From assembly GCA_937891805.1 (NCBI GenBank), contig CALATK010000067.1, positions 1 to 64,000 of the forward strand: DNA of 64,000 bases, written 5' to 3'. Numbering within the stretch: position 1 is the first letter of the stretch; every line of letters begins with the position of its first letter. The stretch comes from an uncultured Fibrobacter sp. GTDB lineage: Bacteria > Fibrobacterota > Fibrobacteria > Fibrobacterales > Fibrobacteraceae. A program made the translations under genes and the position numbers. The notes under the pieces are model-generated. The model was given only the letters and a program-made list of their open reading frames with translations. It searched no databases and was not told where the DNA came from. Shown here piece by piece: positions 32,840 to 40,391 of this stretch.

Positions 32840-33333
32840 CGTTCAATCCATTCTTTTTCTTTTTCCAGGAACTTGTCCAACAGCATCTGCATCTCTTGTG
32901 GCGACATGGAGTCTGCCACGGTCAATATAGAAAGACCTTTGGGGGCAATCAGAACAAATGACGGGAGAACGTTCAGTTCCCACACTTCGGAGAAGCATTT
33001 TTTTGCGGAGGCCTTTTTCCCGTCGCAGACAATGGGCGATTCGGAATCCACATCCAGCTTGACGGGGTAAAACTTCTTGTTCAGAATGGAGGCCACCGTG
33101 GGGTTCATATAGACATTTTTGTCCATCACCCGGCAGGGAATGCACCAGTCGGCGTACATGTCCACGAAGATAAGTTTGGGTTCGGTCTTTGCCTTTTCAA
33201 GAGCGGTGCTGTAATCCATCCACTGGACTAGGGATTGGGGGATAACCGGTGCCTTTCCGGAGTTTGGTGCTGCAAAAACAACACCCGACAAAAAGACGAC
33301 ATAGAAAATGATACCGGCAAGGGGGCGAAACAT
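32836..33333 (-). CDS. Secreted thioredoxin-like protein
   Basis: 165 residues with a signal peptide (1-21, after VFA). The redox motif is DMYADWCIPCRVM (CxxC near 64-67) with the cis-Pro region in VLPSFVLI. Two further Cys lie in a loop (IVCDGKKASAKKC). It resembles the soluble domain of DsbD/TlpA-like proteins and would act as a periplasmic disulfide reductase or exchanger. It ends inside the glycosyltransferase start (4-nt overlap) and starts 3 nt after the upstream lipoprotein stop. Confidence 0.85.
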   Translation of the reverse strand: MFRPLAGIIFYVVFLSGVVFAAPNSGKAPVIPQSLVQWMDYSTALEKAKTEPKLIFVDMYADWCIPCRVMDKNVYMNPTVASILNKKFYPVKLDVDSESPIVCDGKKASAKKCFSEVWELNVLPSFVLIAPKGLSILTVADSMSPQEMQMLLDKFLEKEKEWIER

Positions 33334-33336
33334 GGG

Positions 33337-33723
33337 CTAGTCCTCCCCCCGCCTGCGTGCTGGCGCTGCCTTGTTCTGCTCGATTAGCGTGTCCAGCCGG
33401 TCAATGACCGCTTTCTGGAACGGTACCCACATGTCCCTGTCGTCGAGGATGGCGTTCGCCTTCTTGAGGAATTGATCCCTGCTGTAGCCTGCCGAATCCA
33501 GGATTACCTTGCGCTTGATTCGGGCTGTGGGGGAATCCTTGCCGTACATCTGTTCGACAATCAGCAGTTCGGTGTAGGTGTTCACGAATTTCTGGTCAAC
33601 AGAAGGGGCTTTCTTGTCGCAGCCCGACTGCAGGCACAATAGGGCCGCAAGTCCAAGAATCATCAAGAAGCGCCAGGCGACGCCTTTTGAGTTTTTGATA
33701 ATTCGTGGTTGAACGTCGGTCAT
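33337..33723 (-). CDS. Small lipoprotein, DUF4296-like
   Basis: 128 residues. A basic N-terminus and hydrophobic core end in a lipobox LQSGC (Cys34). The helical body with FVNTYTELLIVEQMYG and a Tyr-Ser-Arg-Asp-Gln-Phe segment recalls the Bacteroidota DUF4296 lipoproteins; the match is by eye. It lies 8 nt after ftsY and 3 nt before the thioredoxin-like gene. Confidence 0.7.
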   Translation of the reverse strand: MTDVQPRIIKNSKGVAWRFLMILGLAALLCLQSGCDKKAPSVDQKFVNTYTELLIVEQMYGKDSPTARIKRKVILDSAGYSRDQFLKKANAILDDRDMWVPFQKAVIDRLDTLIEQNKAAPARRRGED

Positions 33724-33731
33724 GACGGTTT

Positions 33732-34652
33732 TCAGGTTTCGCTTTCCAGGGCGTTTTCGAAAAGGCCTTCTACATATTCGGCCTTGCTGAAAGGCACCAG
33801 CTGGTCGATGCGTTCGCCCATGCCAATCCAGCGGATGGGAATCTGCAAGGAGCTTGCGATGGAAAGCACTGCTCCGCCGCGGGCCGTGCCATCCAGCTTG
33901 GTGACCACCAGGCCCGTAAGGGGGAAACTCTGGTTGAAAATCTTGGTCTGGTTGATGGTGTTCTGACCGGTGTTGCCGTCAATGACCAGCCACATGTCGT
34001 GAGGCATGTCGGGGCTTACCTTCTTGATGACGCGGACTATCTTCTTAAGTTCTTCCATCAGGTAGTCCTTGTTGTGCAGACGGCCGGCGGTATCGATAAG
34101 CACCACGTCGCAGCCGCGGGCCACGGCCGCATTGCAAGCATCGAACGCCACAGCTGCAGGGTCGGAACCTTCTTGATGCTTCACGAATTCGGCGCCGCTA
34201 CGTTCGGCCCAGGTTTCCAGCTGGTCGATGGCTGCCGCACGGAAGGTATCGCAGGCGGCGATCATCACCTTCTTGCCTTCGTCCTTGAGTCGGGCCGCCA
34301 GTTTCCCGATGGTGGTAGTCTTGCCGGCACCGTTTACACCGATGACCAGCACCACATGGGGCTTGCCCTTGAGTTCAAACGGGGGCGGATCTTTCAAGAG
34401 GCGCTCCGCCTCGCTCCGCATAATGTCAAGAACCTGCTCTGTGGTCAGTGACTTGCCGAGAGCCTGTTCGCGCAAGGCGTCGGTCAACAGGAATGCAGCT
34501 TCGACACCCACGTCGGCCTTGATGAGGTGTTCCTCCAGCTCTTCCAGGGTTTCGTCGGTAATTTTGCCGGCACCTACAATACCCTTGAGCTCGCCCATGA
34601 GGGCGTCACGGGTCTTGGCAAGTCCGCTCTTGATGGCAGAAAAAAGTCCCAT
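33732..34652 (-). CDS. ftsY: Signal recognition particle receptor FtsY
   Basis: 306 residues, a short form without the acidic A domain. The N domain (1-90) precedes the G domain: G1 GVNGAGKTTTIGKLA (about 105-119), DTFRAAAIDQLETWAERSG, G3 DTAGRLHNK and G4 TKLDGTARGG. It docks ribosome-nascent-chain/SRP complexes at the membrane and hydrolyses GTP with Ffh. The ATG shares a base with the clpP stop (TAATG), an unusual clpP-ftsY coupling. Confidence 0.95.
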   Translation of the reverse strand: MGLFSAIKSGLAKTRDALMGELKGIVGAGKITDETLEELEEHLIKADVGVEAAFLLTDALREQALGKSLTTEQVLDIMRSEAERLLKDPPPFELKGKPHVVLVIGVNGAGKTTTIGKLAARLKDEGKKVMIAACDTFRAAAIDQLETWAERSGAEFVKHQEGSDPAAVAFDACNAAVARGCDVVLIDTAGRLHNKDYLMEELKKIVRVIKKVSPDMPHDMWLVIDGNTGQNTINQTKIFNQSFPLTGLVVTKLDGTARGGAVLSIASSLQIPIRWIGMGERIDQLVPFSKAEYVEGLFENALESET

Positions 34653-35233
34653 TATACCAGGCTCTCGACCTTATCGACCAGACCGTAGGCCTTGGCCTCT
34701 TCGGCGCTCATGAAGTTGTCGCGTTCGGTGTCCTTGTCGATTTCTTCGATGCTATGGCCCGAGGTTTCGGCAAGAATCTTGCCCGTGATGTTACGGATGC
34801 GGAGCATTTCTTCGGCCTGGATCTGGATATCGCTGGCAGGTGCCACGATTTCGCCGTGAATCAGGGGCTGGTGGATCATGATACGGGCGTTGGGCCAGGC
34901 GTAGCGTTTGCCTTTGGCACCGGAGGTGAGGAGGACAGCCCCCATGGAGGCGGCCTGACCACAGCAGACGGTAACCACGTCGCTCTTGATGGCGTTCATG
35001 CAGTCGTAAATGGCAAGACCGCTAGAAATCACTCCGCCCGGGCTGTTGATAAAGAACACGATGTCTTCGTGGTTCAGGGAATCCAGGTACAGGAGCTGCT
35101 TGACGATGCGTTCGGCGCTTTCGTCATCCACTCCGCCCCACAAAAAAATCCTGCGCTTGGAGGCGAGGAACTCCTCGGCCTTTTTCATCATTTCGGGGGT
35201 CTGGTTTTCTTTCTTTTCGCTACAATCGGCCAT
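34652..35233 (-). CDS. clpP: ATP-dependent Clp protease proteolytic subunit
   Basis: 193 residues with the full Ser-His-Asp triad: Ser96 (GQAASMGA), His121 (RIMIHQP) and Asp172 (ERDNF). It forms the tetradecameric protease chamber used with ClpX/ClpA. No clpX or tig is adjacent; instead it is coupled to ftsY. AAGGATT stands before the ATG. Confidence 0.94.
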   Translation of the reverse strand: MADCSEKKENQTPEMMKKAEEFLASKRRIFLWGGVDDESAERIVKQLLYLDSLNHEDIVFFINSPGGVISSGLAIYDCMNAIKSDVVTVCCGQAASMGAVLLTSGAKGKRYAWPNARIMIHQPLIHGEIVAPASDIQIQAEEMLRIRNITGKILAETSGHSIEEIDKDTERDNFMSAEEAKAYGLVDKVESLV

Positions 35234-35316
35234 AATGAATCCTTTCTGTTCAAGTATAATTTAGAAATTATTCAACACTGAATTATCGCCATTTCCTTGC
35301 AAAATGTAAAGATTCC

Positions 35317-35328
35317 TATATTTGGCCC
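35317..35328 (+). promoter_or_regulatory. Predicted -10 of aroD (leaderless type)
   Basis: TATATTTG, then GCCC, then ATG at 35329; no Shine-Dalgarno. It is the same 8-mer as in the tRNA-Val promoter and before rpe. Confidence 0.5.
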
Positions 35329-36093
35329 ATGCCCGCGTGCAACGATAAAATTTTGGTAGGCCTTGTCAGTCCCGAAGTCCTCTCCGCCATAGAGTCGGAC
35401 TCCATGCACCCCGTGTTTCTGGACCTGCAGGCCTGTTCGGCGCTAGAAATCCGGTATGACTTTTTCGAAGAGTCCCTCTGGCCCGCCCTTTCGGCGCGGG
35501 TCCGGAAGGTGGCGCCCCACGCCATGCAGATAGGCACCATCCGCCTCAAGCGGGATGGCGGGGCCTTTCAAGATTCCCGTGCCGGAGACCGCCTACCCCT
35601 GTGGAAAAACATTCTGGAAGCGGAGCAGGTGCCGGGCTGGCTGGACCTGGAGCAGGACTGCCTCTACGACTACGAAAAGCTGTCCGCCCTGGCCGACCGT
35701 CGGAATGTAAAAATCCTTATCTCTCAGCACAATTTTTCCCGCACGCCTACGGACATGGAACTACGGGACTATGCCCGAGACGTTTCCCGCCTGGGGGCCG
35801 AAGGCCTGAAAATTGCCGCCATGTGCAATTCCGAAGAGGACTGCGACCGTCTGTACAGGTTCACGCAGAAATTTTCCGGAGACTTTGAACTTTTTGCCGC
35901 CTTCGGCATGGGGGATCTCGGTCGGGTAAGCCGAATCTGGTCCTTGAAAGAAGGGGCAAACCTGACCTACGGGGCTATCGGTCATGTGGCTGCCCCCGGT
36001 CAAATCCAGGTGCCGGTGATGGCGGAAGCCCTTGAAAAACTGTCGGATTTCCATTCCAAATTTGAAATTTCCGCTTTTTTGAGCGAAAAATGA
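35329..36093 (+). CDS. aroD: Type I 3-dehydroquinate dehydratase
   Basis: 254 residues, the normal length for the Schiff-base (type I) enzyme. His134 in ISQHNFSRTP and Lys161 in GLKIAAM correspond to the catalytic pair (His143/Lys170 of E. coli), and GRVSRIW is the substrate Arg loop. It converts 3-dehydroquinate to 3-dehydroshikimate in the shikimate pathway, which also supplies the chorismate used by MqnA further along. No Shine-Dalgarno; a TATATTTG element abuts the start. Confidence 0.92.
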   Translation: MPACNDKILVGLVSPEVLSAIESDSMHPVFLDLQACSALEIRYDFFEESLWPALSARVRKVAPHAMQIGTIRLKRDGGAFQDSRAGDRLPLWKNILEAEQVPGWLDLEQDCLYDYEKLSALADRRNVKILISQHNFSRTPTDMELRDYARDVSRLGAEGLKIAAMCNSEEDCDRLYRFTQKFSGDFELFAAFGMGDLGRVSRIWSLKEGANLTYGAIGHVAAPGQIQVPVMAEALEKLSDFHSKFEISAFLSEK

Positions 36094-36177
36094 CGGTTTT
36101 CCTTTTTTTATCCTTATTTTTTGGCAAAAAGGCCTTAAATTTTCTAAATATCTATCTTATAGATAGAGGATAACGAT

Positions 36178-36642
36178 ATGCGTCTTTCTGAACGGTTTGT
36201 AGATAATTGCATTTTGATCAATTCTCCTTGCGAAACCAAGGAGGCCATTCTGAACGAACTGGTGGATACACTTTGCAGCGCCTATAAGCTGGAACATCGC
36301 GACGAGATTTTTGAGGCCGTCTGGAACCGCGAAAAGACCCGTTCCACCGGTATCGGTTGCGGCCTGGCCGTGCCCCACGCCAAGATTGACTACGTGGACC
36401 GCATGTGCATGGTGGCCGCCACTGTCGAAAAGGGCCTGGATTTCGAGTCCTTCGACGGCGAACCCGTTTATTTGCTGATTCTCATCGTAAGTCCCGGAAA
36501 CACTGTCGGACCGCACCTCAAGGCCCTGTCTTCGGTGAGCCGCCTCTTGGCCGACGGCAACGTCCGCAAGGAGCTGATTGCCGCCAAGACTCCGGCGGAG
36601 TTCCTGACCATCCTCAAGGGCGCCGAGGATAAGTATTTGTAA
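36178..36642 (+). CDS. PTS IIA (PtsN/fructose-type) protein
   Basis: 154 residues of the mannitol/fructose EIIA fold. The phosphorylated His is in GCGLAVPHAKIDY (about residue 65). Full PTS transporters are not in the window. Such solitary IIA proteins often serve regulatory roles (nitrogen-PTS or potassium control) rather than sugar uptake. GAGGA stands 7-8 nt before the ATG, inside a leader that contains an ATCTAT/ATAGAT hairpin. Confidence 0.88.
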   Translation: MRLSERFVDNCILINSPCETKEAILNELVDTLCSAYKLEHRDEIFEAVWNREKTRSTGIGCGLAVPHAKIDYVDRMCMVAATVEKGLDFESFDGEPVYLLILIVSPGNTVGPHLKALSSVSRLLADGNVRKELIAAKTPAEFLTILKGAEDKYL

Positions 36643-36757
36643 GGGGTTAGGGTCTAGGATCTAGGATCTAGGGGCTAGGGGCTAGGGAAAAGTTTGAAGC
36701 ACGAAGTGCGTGTTTTTAAATCCCTAAATCCTAGTCTCTAATCTCTAACCCCTCCTC
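36643..36757. repeat. Long dispersed repeat C, copy 2
   Basis: GGGGTTAGGGTCTAGG-type units, centre GCACGAAGTGCGTG, and an inverse arm AAATCCTAGTCTCTAATCTC. Same organisation as 27106-27275. Confidence 0.7.
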
Positions 36758-36762
36758 ATCCC

Positions 36763-36793
36763 TTGACAACCTCCTGTCCCTTTTATATATTTG
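36763..36793 (+). promoter_or_regulatory. Promoter of tRNA-Val
   Basis: TTGACA (36763-36768), 17 nt, TATATT (36786-36791), continuing as TATATTTG. Start expected near 36798, a few nt before the tRNA. It serves as the internal standard for -10 boxes here. Confidence 0.8.
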
Positions 36794-36803
36794 CACCCAC
36801 CTC

Positions 36804-36878
36804 GGACGGTTAGCTCAGTTGGTTTAGAGCGCTGCTTTCACACGGCAGAGGTCACTGGTTCAAATCCAGTACCGTCCA
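36804..36878 (+). tRNA. tRNA-Val (anticodon CAC)
   Basis: Cloverleaf: acceptor GGACGGT/ACCGTCC, D arm GCTC...GAGC, anticodon stem CTGCT/GGCAG with loop TTCACAC (anticodon CAC), T arm ACTGG-TTCAAAT-CCAGT. Discriminator A; CCA is not encoded. Confidence 0.93.
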
Positions 36879-36882
36879 CTCG

Positions 36883-36913
36883 AAAGGTCCTGCTTCGGCA
36901 GGGCCTTTTTGTT
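36883..36913 (+). terminator. Terminator of tRNA-Val
   Basis: AAGGTCCTGC-TTCG-GCAGGGCCTTTTT: long stem with a TTCG tetraloop and T tract. Confidence 0.85.
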
Positions 36914-36967
36914 TTTGTCCGAGGCATTTTTGACCGCGGGACAACCGTGGGGCACAAGAGGCGCCGC

Positions 36968-38005
36968 CTAGACCTGCCCGAAGAACAAGTCCGAAAGGGC
37001 TGCGCGGAACTGGTTGATGCGGTCGGCGCTGGGTTCCCGGTGTGGCCAGGTGAAGTTGCTGAGAAGGACTGCTGCCGCTCCCTTTTCGGGGTCGGCCACG
37101 ATGCTAGCCCCGGTAAAACCGGTTTTTCCGAAAGTGCGGGGGGAGCGGCGGCTCCCCATAAACCGTTCGGCGTTCAGTTCCCACCCCAGGGCCGTTTCGG
37201 CTTCAACTTCCGGGGCGAAGGCGTTGTGGCTTACCAGGTCAAGAAGTCCGGCCGGAGCCACGGTCTTGCCTTCGAAGACGCCGTCGTTTAAGACCATCTG
37301 CACAAAGCGGAGCAGGTCGGGCACGGTGCTGAACATGCCGGCAGAACCTACGGGGAAAAGTTTCCGCAAAACCCAGGCGCTTTCGTCGTGAATTTCCCCC
37401 TGGATGGTGCGGCCCCGGAATTCGCATTCTTCCGTGGGCATAATCTGCTCCCTGGGAAACCGGTCCAGCGGGTCCCAGCCGGAGCGCTCCATCTGTAGCG
37501 GCTCGAAGAAGGTCTCTTGCCCCAGCTGCTGCAGGGACTTTCCGGTGAGGCGGTTCAGCACGATTCCCAGCAGCACGCTGGGCGGGTTTCCGTAGTTGAA
37601 GGCCTTGCCCGGCGGAATCTGAAACTGGTAGGTGAACAGGGCCTCCAGAATCTTTTCGGGCGGAAGCGTCCGGAGGGTCTTCATGGGTACGCGGTAGTCC
37701 AGGCTGTGGGTCAGCAGGTGGAAAATCCGGATGTCGTCCCGGTAATTGGTGTGCAGCTCCGGAATGAAATCTATGACCTTGGCGTCAACATCCAGTTCGC
37801 CCCGCAGAATGCTGCACAGGGCAAGAGTCGAGGTGGGGCAGACCTTGGTGAGGGAGGCGATGTCGAAGAGGGTGTCTTCGGCAGTGTCCAGCGCAACGAC
37901 GTGCCGCGAACCGTCGGGCAGTACAAAGCCTGCCACGGCCTTGCTAAAGACGCCCTGGGCTTTGCCCTGGGTGAGCAGTTCCTGGATGGTCGCTTTGTTG
38001 AACAT
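36968..38005 (-). CDS. Serine hydrolase of the beta-lactamase/DD-peptidase family (S12)
   Basis: 345 residues with no signal peptide. The catalytic SxxK is in FDIASLTKVCP (about 49-53), the Tyr motif in FNYGNPP (about 135-138), and a KTG-like element in FGKTGFTG (about 294-299). Members act as esterases, D-amino-acid peptidases or carboxypeptidases; class C lactamases are relatives. A cytoplasmic location is suggested by the missing signal. GGAGAAGGA stands before the ATG. Confidence 0.85.
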   Translation of the reverse strand: MFNKATIQELLTQGKAQGVFSKAVAGFVLPDGSRHVVALDTAEDTLFDIASLTKVCPTSTLALCSILRGELDVDAKVIDFIPELHTNYRDDIRIFHLLTHSLDYRVPMKTLRTLPPEKILEALFTYQFQIPPGKAFNYGNPPSVLLGIVLNRLTGKSLQQLGQETFFEPLQMERSGWDPLDRFPREQIMPTEECEFRGRTIQGEIHDESAWVLRKLFPVGSAGMFSTVPDLLRFVQMVLNDGVFEGKTVAPAGLLDLVSHNAFAPEVEAETALGWELNAERFMGSRRSPRTFGKTGFTGASIVADPEKGAAAVLLSNFTWPHREPSADRINQFRAALSDLFFGQV

Positions 38006-38023
38006 GTTCCTTCTCCCCCCTTT

Positions 38024-38147
38024 GTCATCCTGAGCCCTGGAGCCGCAGGCGATAGGGCGAAGGATCCAGACACGAATTTTATACCATCAACTGACGGCCA
38101 AGAACTTGTGTCCTGGATGCTTCGTCGCGCAGCTCCTCGGCATGACG
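38024..38147. repeat. Dispersed repeat B (GTCATCCTGAG...GGATCC), inverted pair
   Basis: A left copy (GTCATCCTGAGC ... GCGAAGGATCCAGACAC) faces a right copy read on the other strand (GTCATGCCGAG ... CGAAGCATCCAGGACAC). The whole 124-bp gap is one inverted element. Single copies lie at 39509 and 51352. Confidence 0.7.
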
Positions 38148-38160
38148 TAAGGAAACGTCA

Positions 38161-39420
38161 TTACAAATCAATAACCCTGTCGTTCTGCAAAAGTTGCTCG
38201 AAGGTCTGCCTTTCGCGGATGACCTTGAGTTCGCCGTTCGTGTACATGGTCTCGGCGGCGTAGCGGCGGCTGTTGTAGTTGCTGCTCATGGCGGCACCAT
38301 AGGCGCCTGCGTCATGGAGTATCAGCAAGTCGCCGACCTTTGCCTTCGGGAGCTTGCGGGTCACCACGAATCCGCCTTCTTCCTGGGTGAACACGTCGCC
38401 GGATTCGCAGAGCGGGCCTGCCACGACGGCATCGACCATCTCGTTCATCTCGCGACCGTCCCGGGCGATGATGGAAATGCCGTGATAGCTGCCGTAGAAG
38501 CTCGGGCGCACCAGGTCGGTAAAGCCCGCGTCAAGCAGGTAGAACAGGTTGTCGCCCTGCTTCTTGACGGCGCGGATTTCGGCCATCAGGTAACCGCTCT
38601 CGGCCACCAGGTAACGACCCGGTTCCACCTCCAGGTGAACCTCGTGGCCGATGCTCTGCTGGATGTTCTTGCGGGCCTTGTCCCACAAATCGTAGTAGGC
38701 CTGCATGTCGATGCGGTTGCCCTTGTCTTCTTCGTGGTAGGGAATCGGGAGGCCGCCCCCTGCACTGATGGTGCGGAGGTGAGAGCCCAGGCGGCGGCTA
38801 GCGTCCACCATGGCGTCGCAAACCTGCGAGAGGTGCTCGAAGTCGGAGCCGGAACCGATGTGCATATGAAGTCCCGTAATCCACATGCCGTTTGCCTGCG
38901 CCAGCTTGACGCAGTCCTTAATCTGCTCGTGCCACACGCCGTGCTTGCTGAGCGGGCCGCCGGTATTCACCTTGCTGGAATGTCCGTGACCAAAGCCCGG
39001 ATTCACGCGGAGCGTCAGTTCCGACTTCACGCCGAAATCGGCCAGCTGCTGAATCATGTCGGGCGAACCCACGTTCACCGCGATGTCGTACTTCTTCACG
39101 AGTTCAAGCGCGTCGCGGTCGAAGATATCTGCGGTGTAGACGATTTCGGGGGCCTTGCCCTTCTGTTGGCCGCCCTTGAAACCCGCTTTCAACGCGCGCA
39201 CGATTTCGCCTGCAGAGACTGCATCCACCACGCCACCGAGCTTGCGCACCAGCGCTACGATGGAGAGGTTCGGGCATGCCTTCTGGGCAAAACGCACGGT
39301 GTCGAAAACCTGGACCTCTTTCACGCGCTTTTCAATCGTCGCGCGGTCATAGAGCCAGAGGGGGGTGCCGTACTGTTCGGCAGCCTTTACAAAAACGTCT
39401 TGAGGGATGGAATAGTTCAT
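38161..39420 (-). CDS. lysA: Diaminopimelate decarboxylase
   Basis: 419 residues, fold III PLP enzyme. The PLP-binding region is RFAQKACPNL (Lys about 47), with HIGSGSD, the glycine loop SAGGGLPIPY, EPGRYLV and the substrate motif GPLCESGDVF that separates DAP from ornithine decarboxylases. It makes lysine from meso-DAP. No Shine-Dalgarno precedes the ATG; instead TATCTTTC lies 5 nt upstream. Confidence 0.92.
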   Translation of the reverse strand: MNYSIPQDVFVKAAEQYGTPLWLYDRATIEKRVKEVQVFDTVRFAQKACPNLSIVALVRKLGGVVDAVSAGEIVRALKAGFKGGQQKGKAPEIVYTADIFDRDALELVKKYDIAVNVGSPDMIQQLADFGVKSELTLRVNPGFGHGHSSKVNTGGPLSKHGVWHEQIKDCVKLAQANGMWITGLHMHIGSGSDFEHLSQVCDAMVDASRRLGSHLRTISAGGGLPIPYHEEDKGNRIDMQAYYDLWDKARKNIQQSIGHEVHLEVEPGRYLVAESGYLMAEIRAVKKQGDNLFYLLDAGFTDLVRPSFYGSYHGISIIARDGREMNEMVDAVVAGPLCESGDVFTQEEGGFVVTRKLPKAKVGDLLILHDAGAYGAAMSSNYNSRRYAAETMYTNGELKVIRERQTFEQLLQNDRVIDL

Positions 39421-39433
39421 GGGGGGAAAGATA
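39421..39433 (-). promoter_or_regulatory. Predicted -10 of lysA (leaderless type)
   Basis: Minus strand TATCTTTC, CCCCC, ATG. Confidence 0.4.
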
Positions 39434-39436
39434 GAA

Positions 39437-39555
39437 AATAGTGGTTAGGACCGAAGGTCCGTGGTTAGTGGTTAGGATCTTGGATTTAGTGAGGCTAGTC
39501 TCAAGAGTGTCATCCTGAGTCCGCAGGGCGAAGGATCCAGACCTGAATGATTTGC
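39437..39555. repeat. Short repeat C piece followed by a repeat B copy
   Basis: 39437-39500 has GTGGTTAGGACC/GGTCCGTGGTTAG and GGATCTTGGATTTAG. 39509-39540 is a repeat B copy (GTCATCCTGAGTCC, GGGCGAAGGATCCAG). No gene between lysA and the hsp20 terminator. Confidence 0.6.
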
Positions 39556-39640
39556 GACCCTGCGGCCTCTTTTACACAAAATGAAAAACGCCTTGCTGGC
39601 ATTAGAAGGGGGAGACCTCCCCCCCCTCAACACAAAAGAA

Positions 39641-39662
39641 GGGACATCCTTGCGGATGTCCC
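39641..39662 (-). terminator. Terminator of hsp20
   Basis: Minus strand GGGACATCC-GCAA-GGATGTCCC then TTCTTTT, 43 nt after the hsp20 stop. Confidence 0.85.
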
Positions 39663-39705
39663 TGGTGTTTAAGGAGCACAATGAAGAATCGTTACAATCG
39701 CCGAG

Positions 39706-40083
39706 TTAGTCCACGGTCAACTTGCGTGCGGAGGCCTGCTGCTTCTTGGCTAGCGAGAAGGTCAACACGCCGTTTTCCAACGAGACCTTGATGTTCTCGG
39801 GGTCAATATCGTCGGCCAGGCGGAAGCTCCGTTCGTAGGTGTACTTGCTATCCTTGCGGGCGCGGGTGGCCTTGACGGTGATGATGTTCTTTTCTACCTG
39901 CACGTCCAGGTCTTCTTTCTTGACGCCCGGCAATTCCACCTCTAGCACAAAGCCGTTGTCCACTTCGTAGTAGTCGGCCTTGGGAGTGTAGGCGCATTCG
40001 CCCTGAGCGTTGCAGGCGTTAAGGTTGTCAAGGAAGTTCTGGATACCATAGAAAGCGGAAGGAAGAATCTGAGTATTGATCAT
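39706..40083 (-). CDS. Small heat-shock protein (Hsp20/alpha-crystallin)
   Basis: 125 residues. The alpha-crystallin domain (about 34-118) has VDNGFVLEVELPGVKKEDLD, the RSFRL strand and ENGVLTFSLAK; a short tail follows instead of the usual IxI motif. The N-terminal arm contains two Cys (NACNAQGEC). It is an ATP-independent holdase. GAGG stands before the ATG. Upstream (40106-40155, read on the plus strand) a GGGTCC/GGACCC hairpin lies in the 5' region; no CIRCE element was seen. Confidence 0.9.
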   Translation of the reverse strand: MINTQILPSAFYGIQNFLDNLNACNAQGECAYTPKADYYEVDNGFVLEVELPGVKKEDLDVQVEKNIITVKATRARKDSKYTYERSFRLADDIDPENIKVSLENGVLTFSLAKKQQASARKLTVD

Positions 40084-40262
40084 AATTTTAACCTCACTGG
40101 TTGTGGGTCCTTGGCCTTGGCGGTTTGCCTTGGCCGGGGACCCGGTTTTTTGTTTTCACACTCCTATTTGCAAAGGCCGTGCCAATTTTTGCAGAGGGCG
40201 GCACTCATTCGGAAAAAAATGCCAAGAAACGGCAAAAAATGGCGTTTTTGGGGTAAAAATGG

Positions 40263-40288
40263 GAGATCCCCGCCTTCGCGGGGATGAC
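40263..40288 (-). repeat. Dispersed repeat A, copy 2 (inverted)
   Basis: Exact reverse complement of the 19835-19860 element. It lies in the 308-nt gap 40084-40391, which otherwise holds hairpins and no supported gene. Confidence 0.75.
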
Positions 40289-40339
40289 AAATGAAGGTTG
40301 CGGGGATGACAAAGCGGACCTCCCTTTCAATAAGAAACG

Positions 40340-40365
40340 CCCCTGTTTCAGGTAAGAAACAGGGG
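40340..40365 (-). terminator. Terminator of the TolC-type gene
   Basis: Perfect 10-bp stem CCCCTGTTTC/GAAACAGGGG with a 6-nt loop. T-rich sequence lies on both sides, so it may work in both directions. Confidence 0.7.
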
Positions 40366-40391
40366 GACGTTTTGTTTTTAAGCGTTGCTTA

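Noticed and set aside
36643-36757. CRISPR array or telomere
   Set aside because: Units are contiguous short words without unique spacers, arms are inverted, and the site is internal to the chromosome with no cas genes.
40106-40155. CIRCE element or RNA thermometer upstream of hsp20
   Set aside because: No TTAGCACTC-N9-GAGTGCTAA; the hairpin is too far from the Shine-Dalgarno to hide it.
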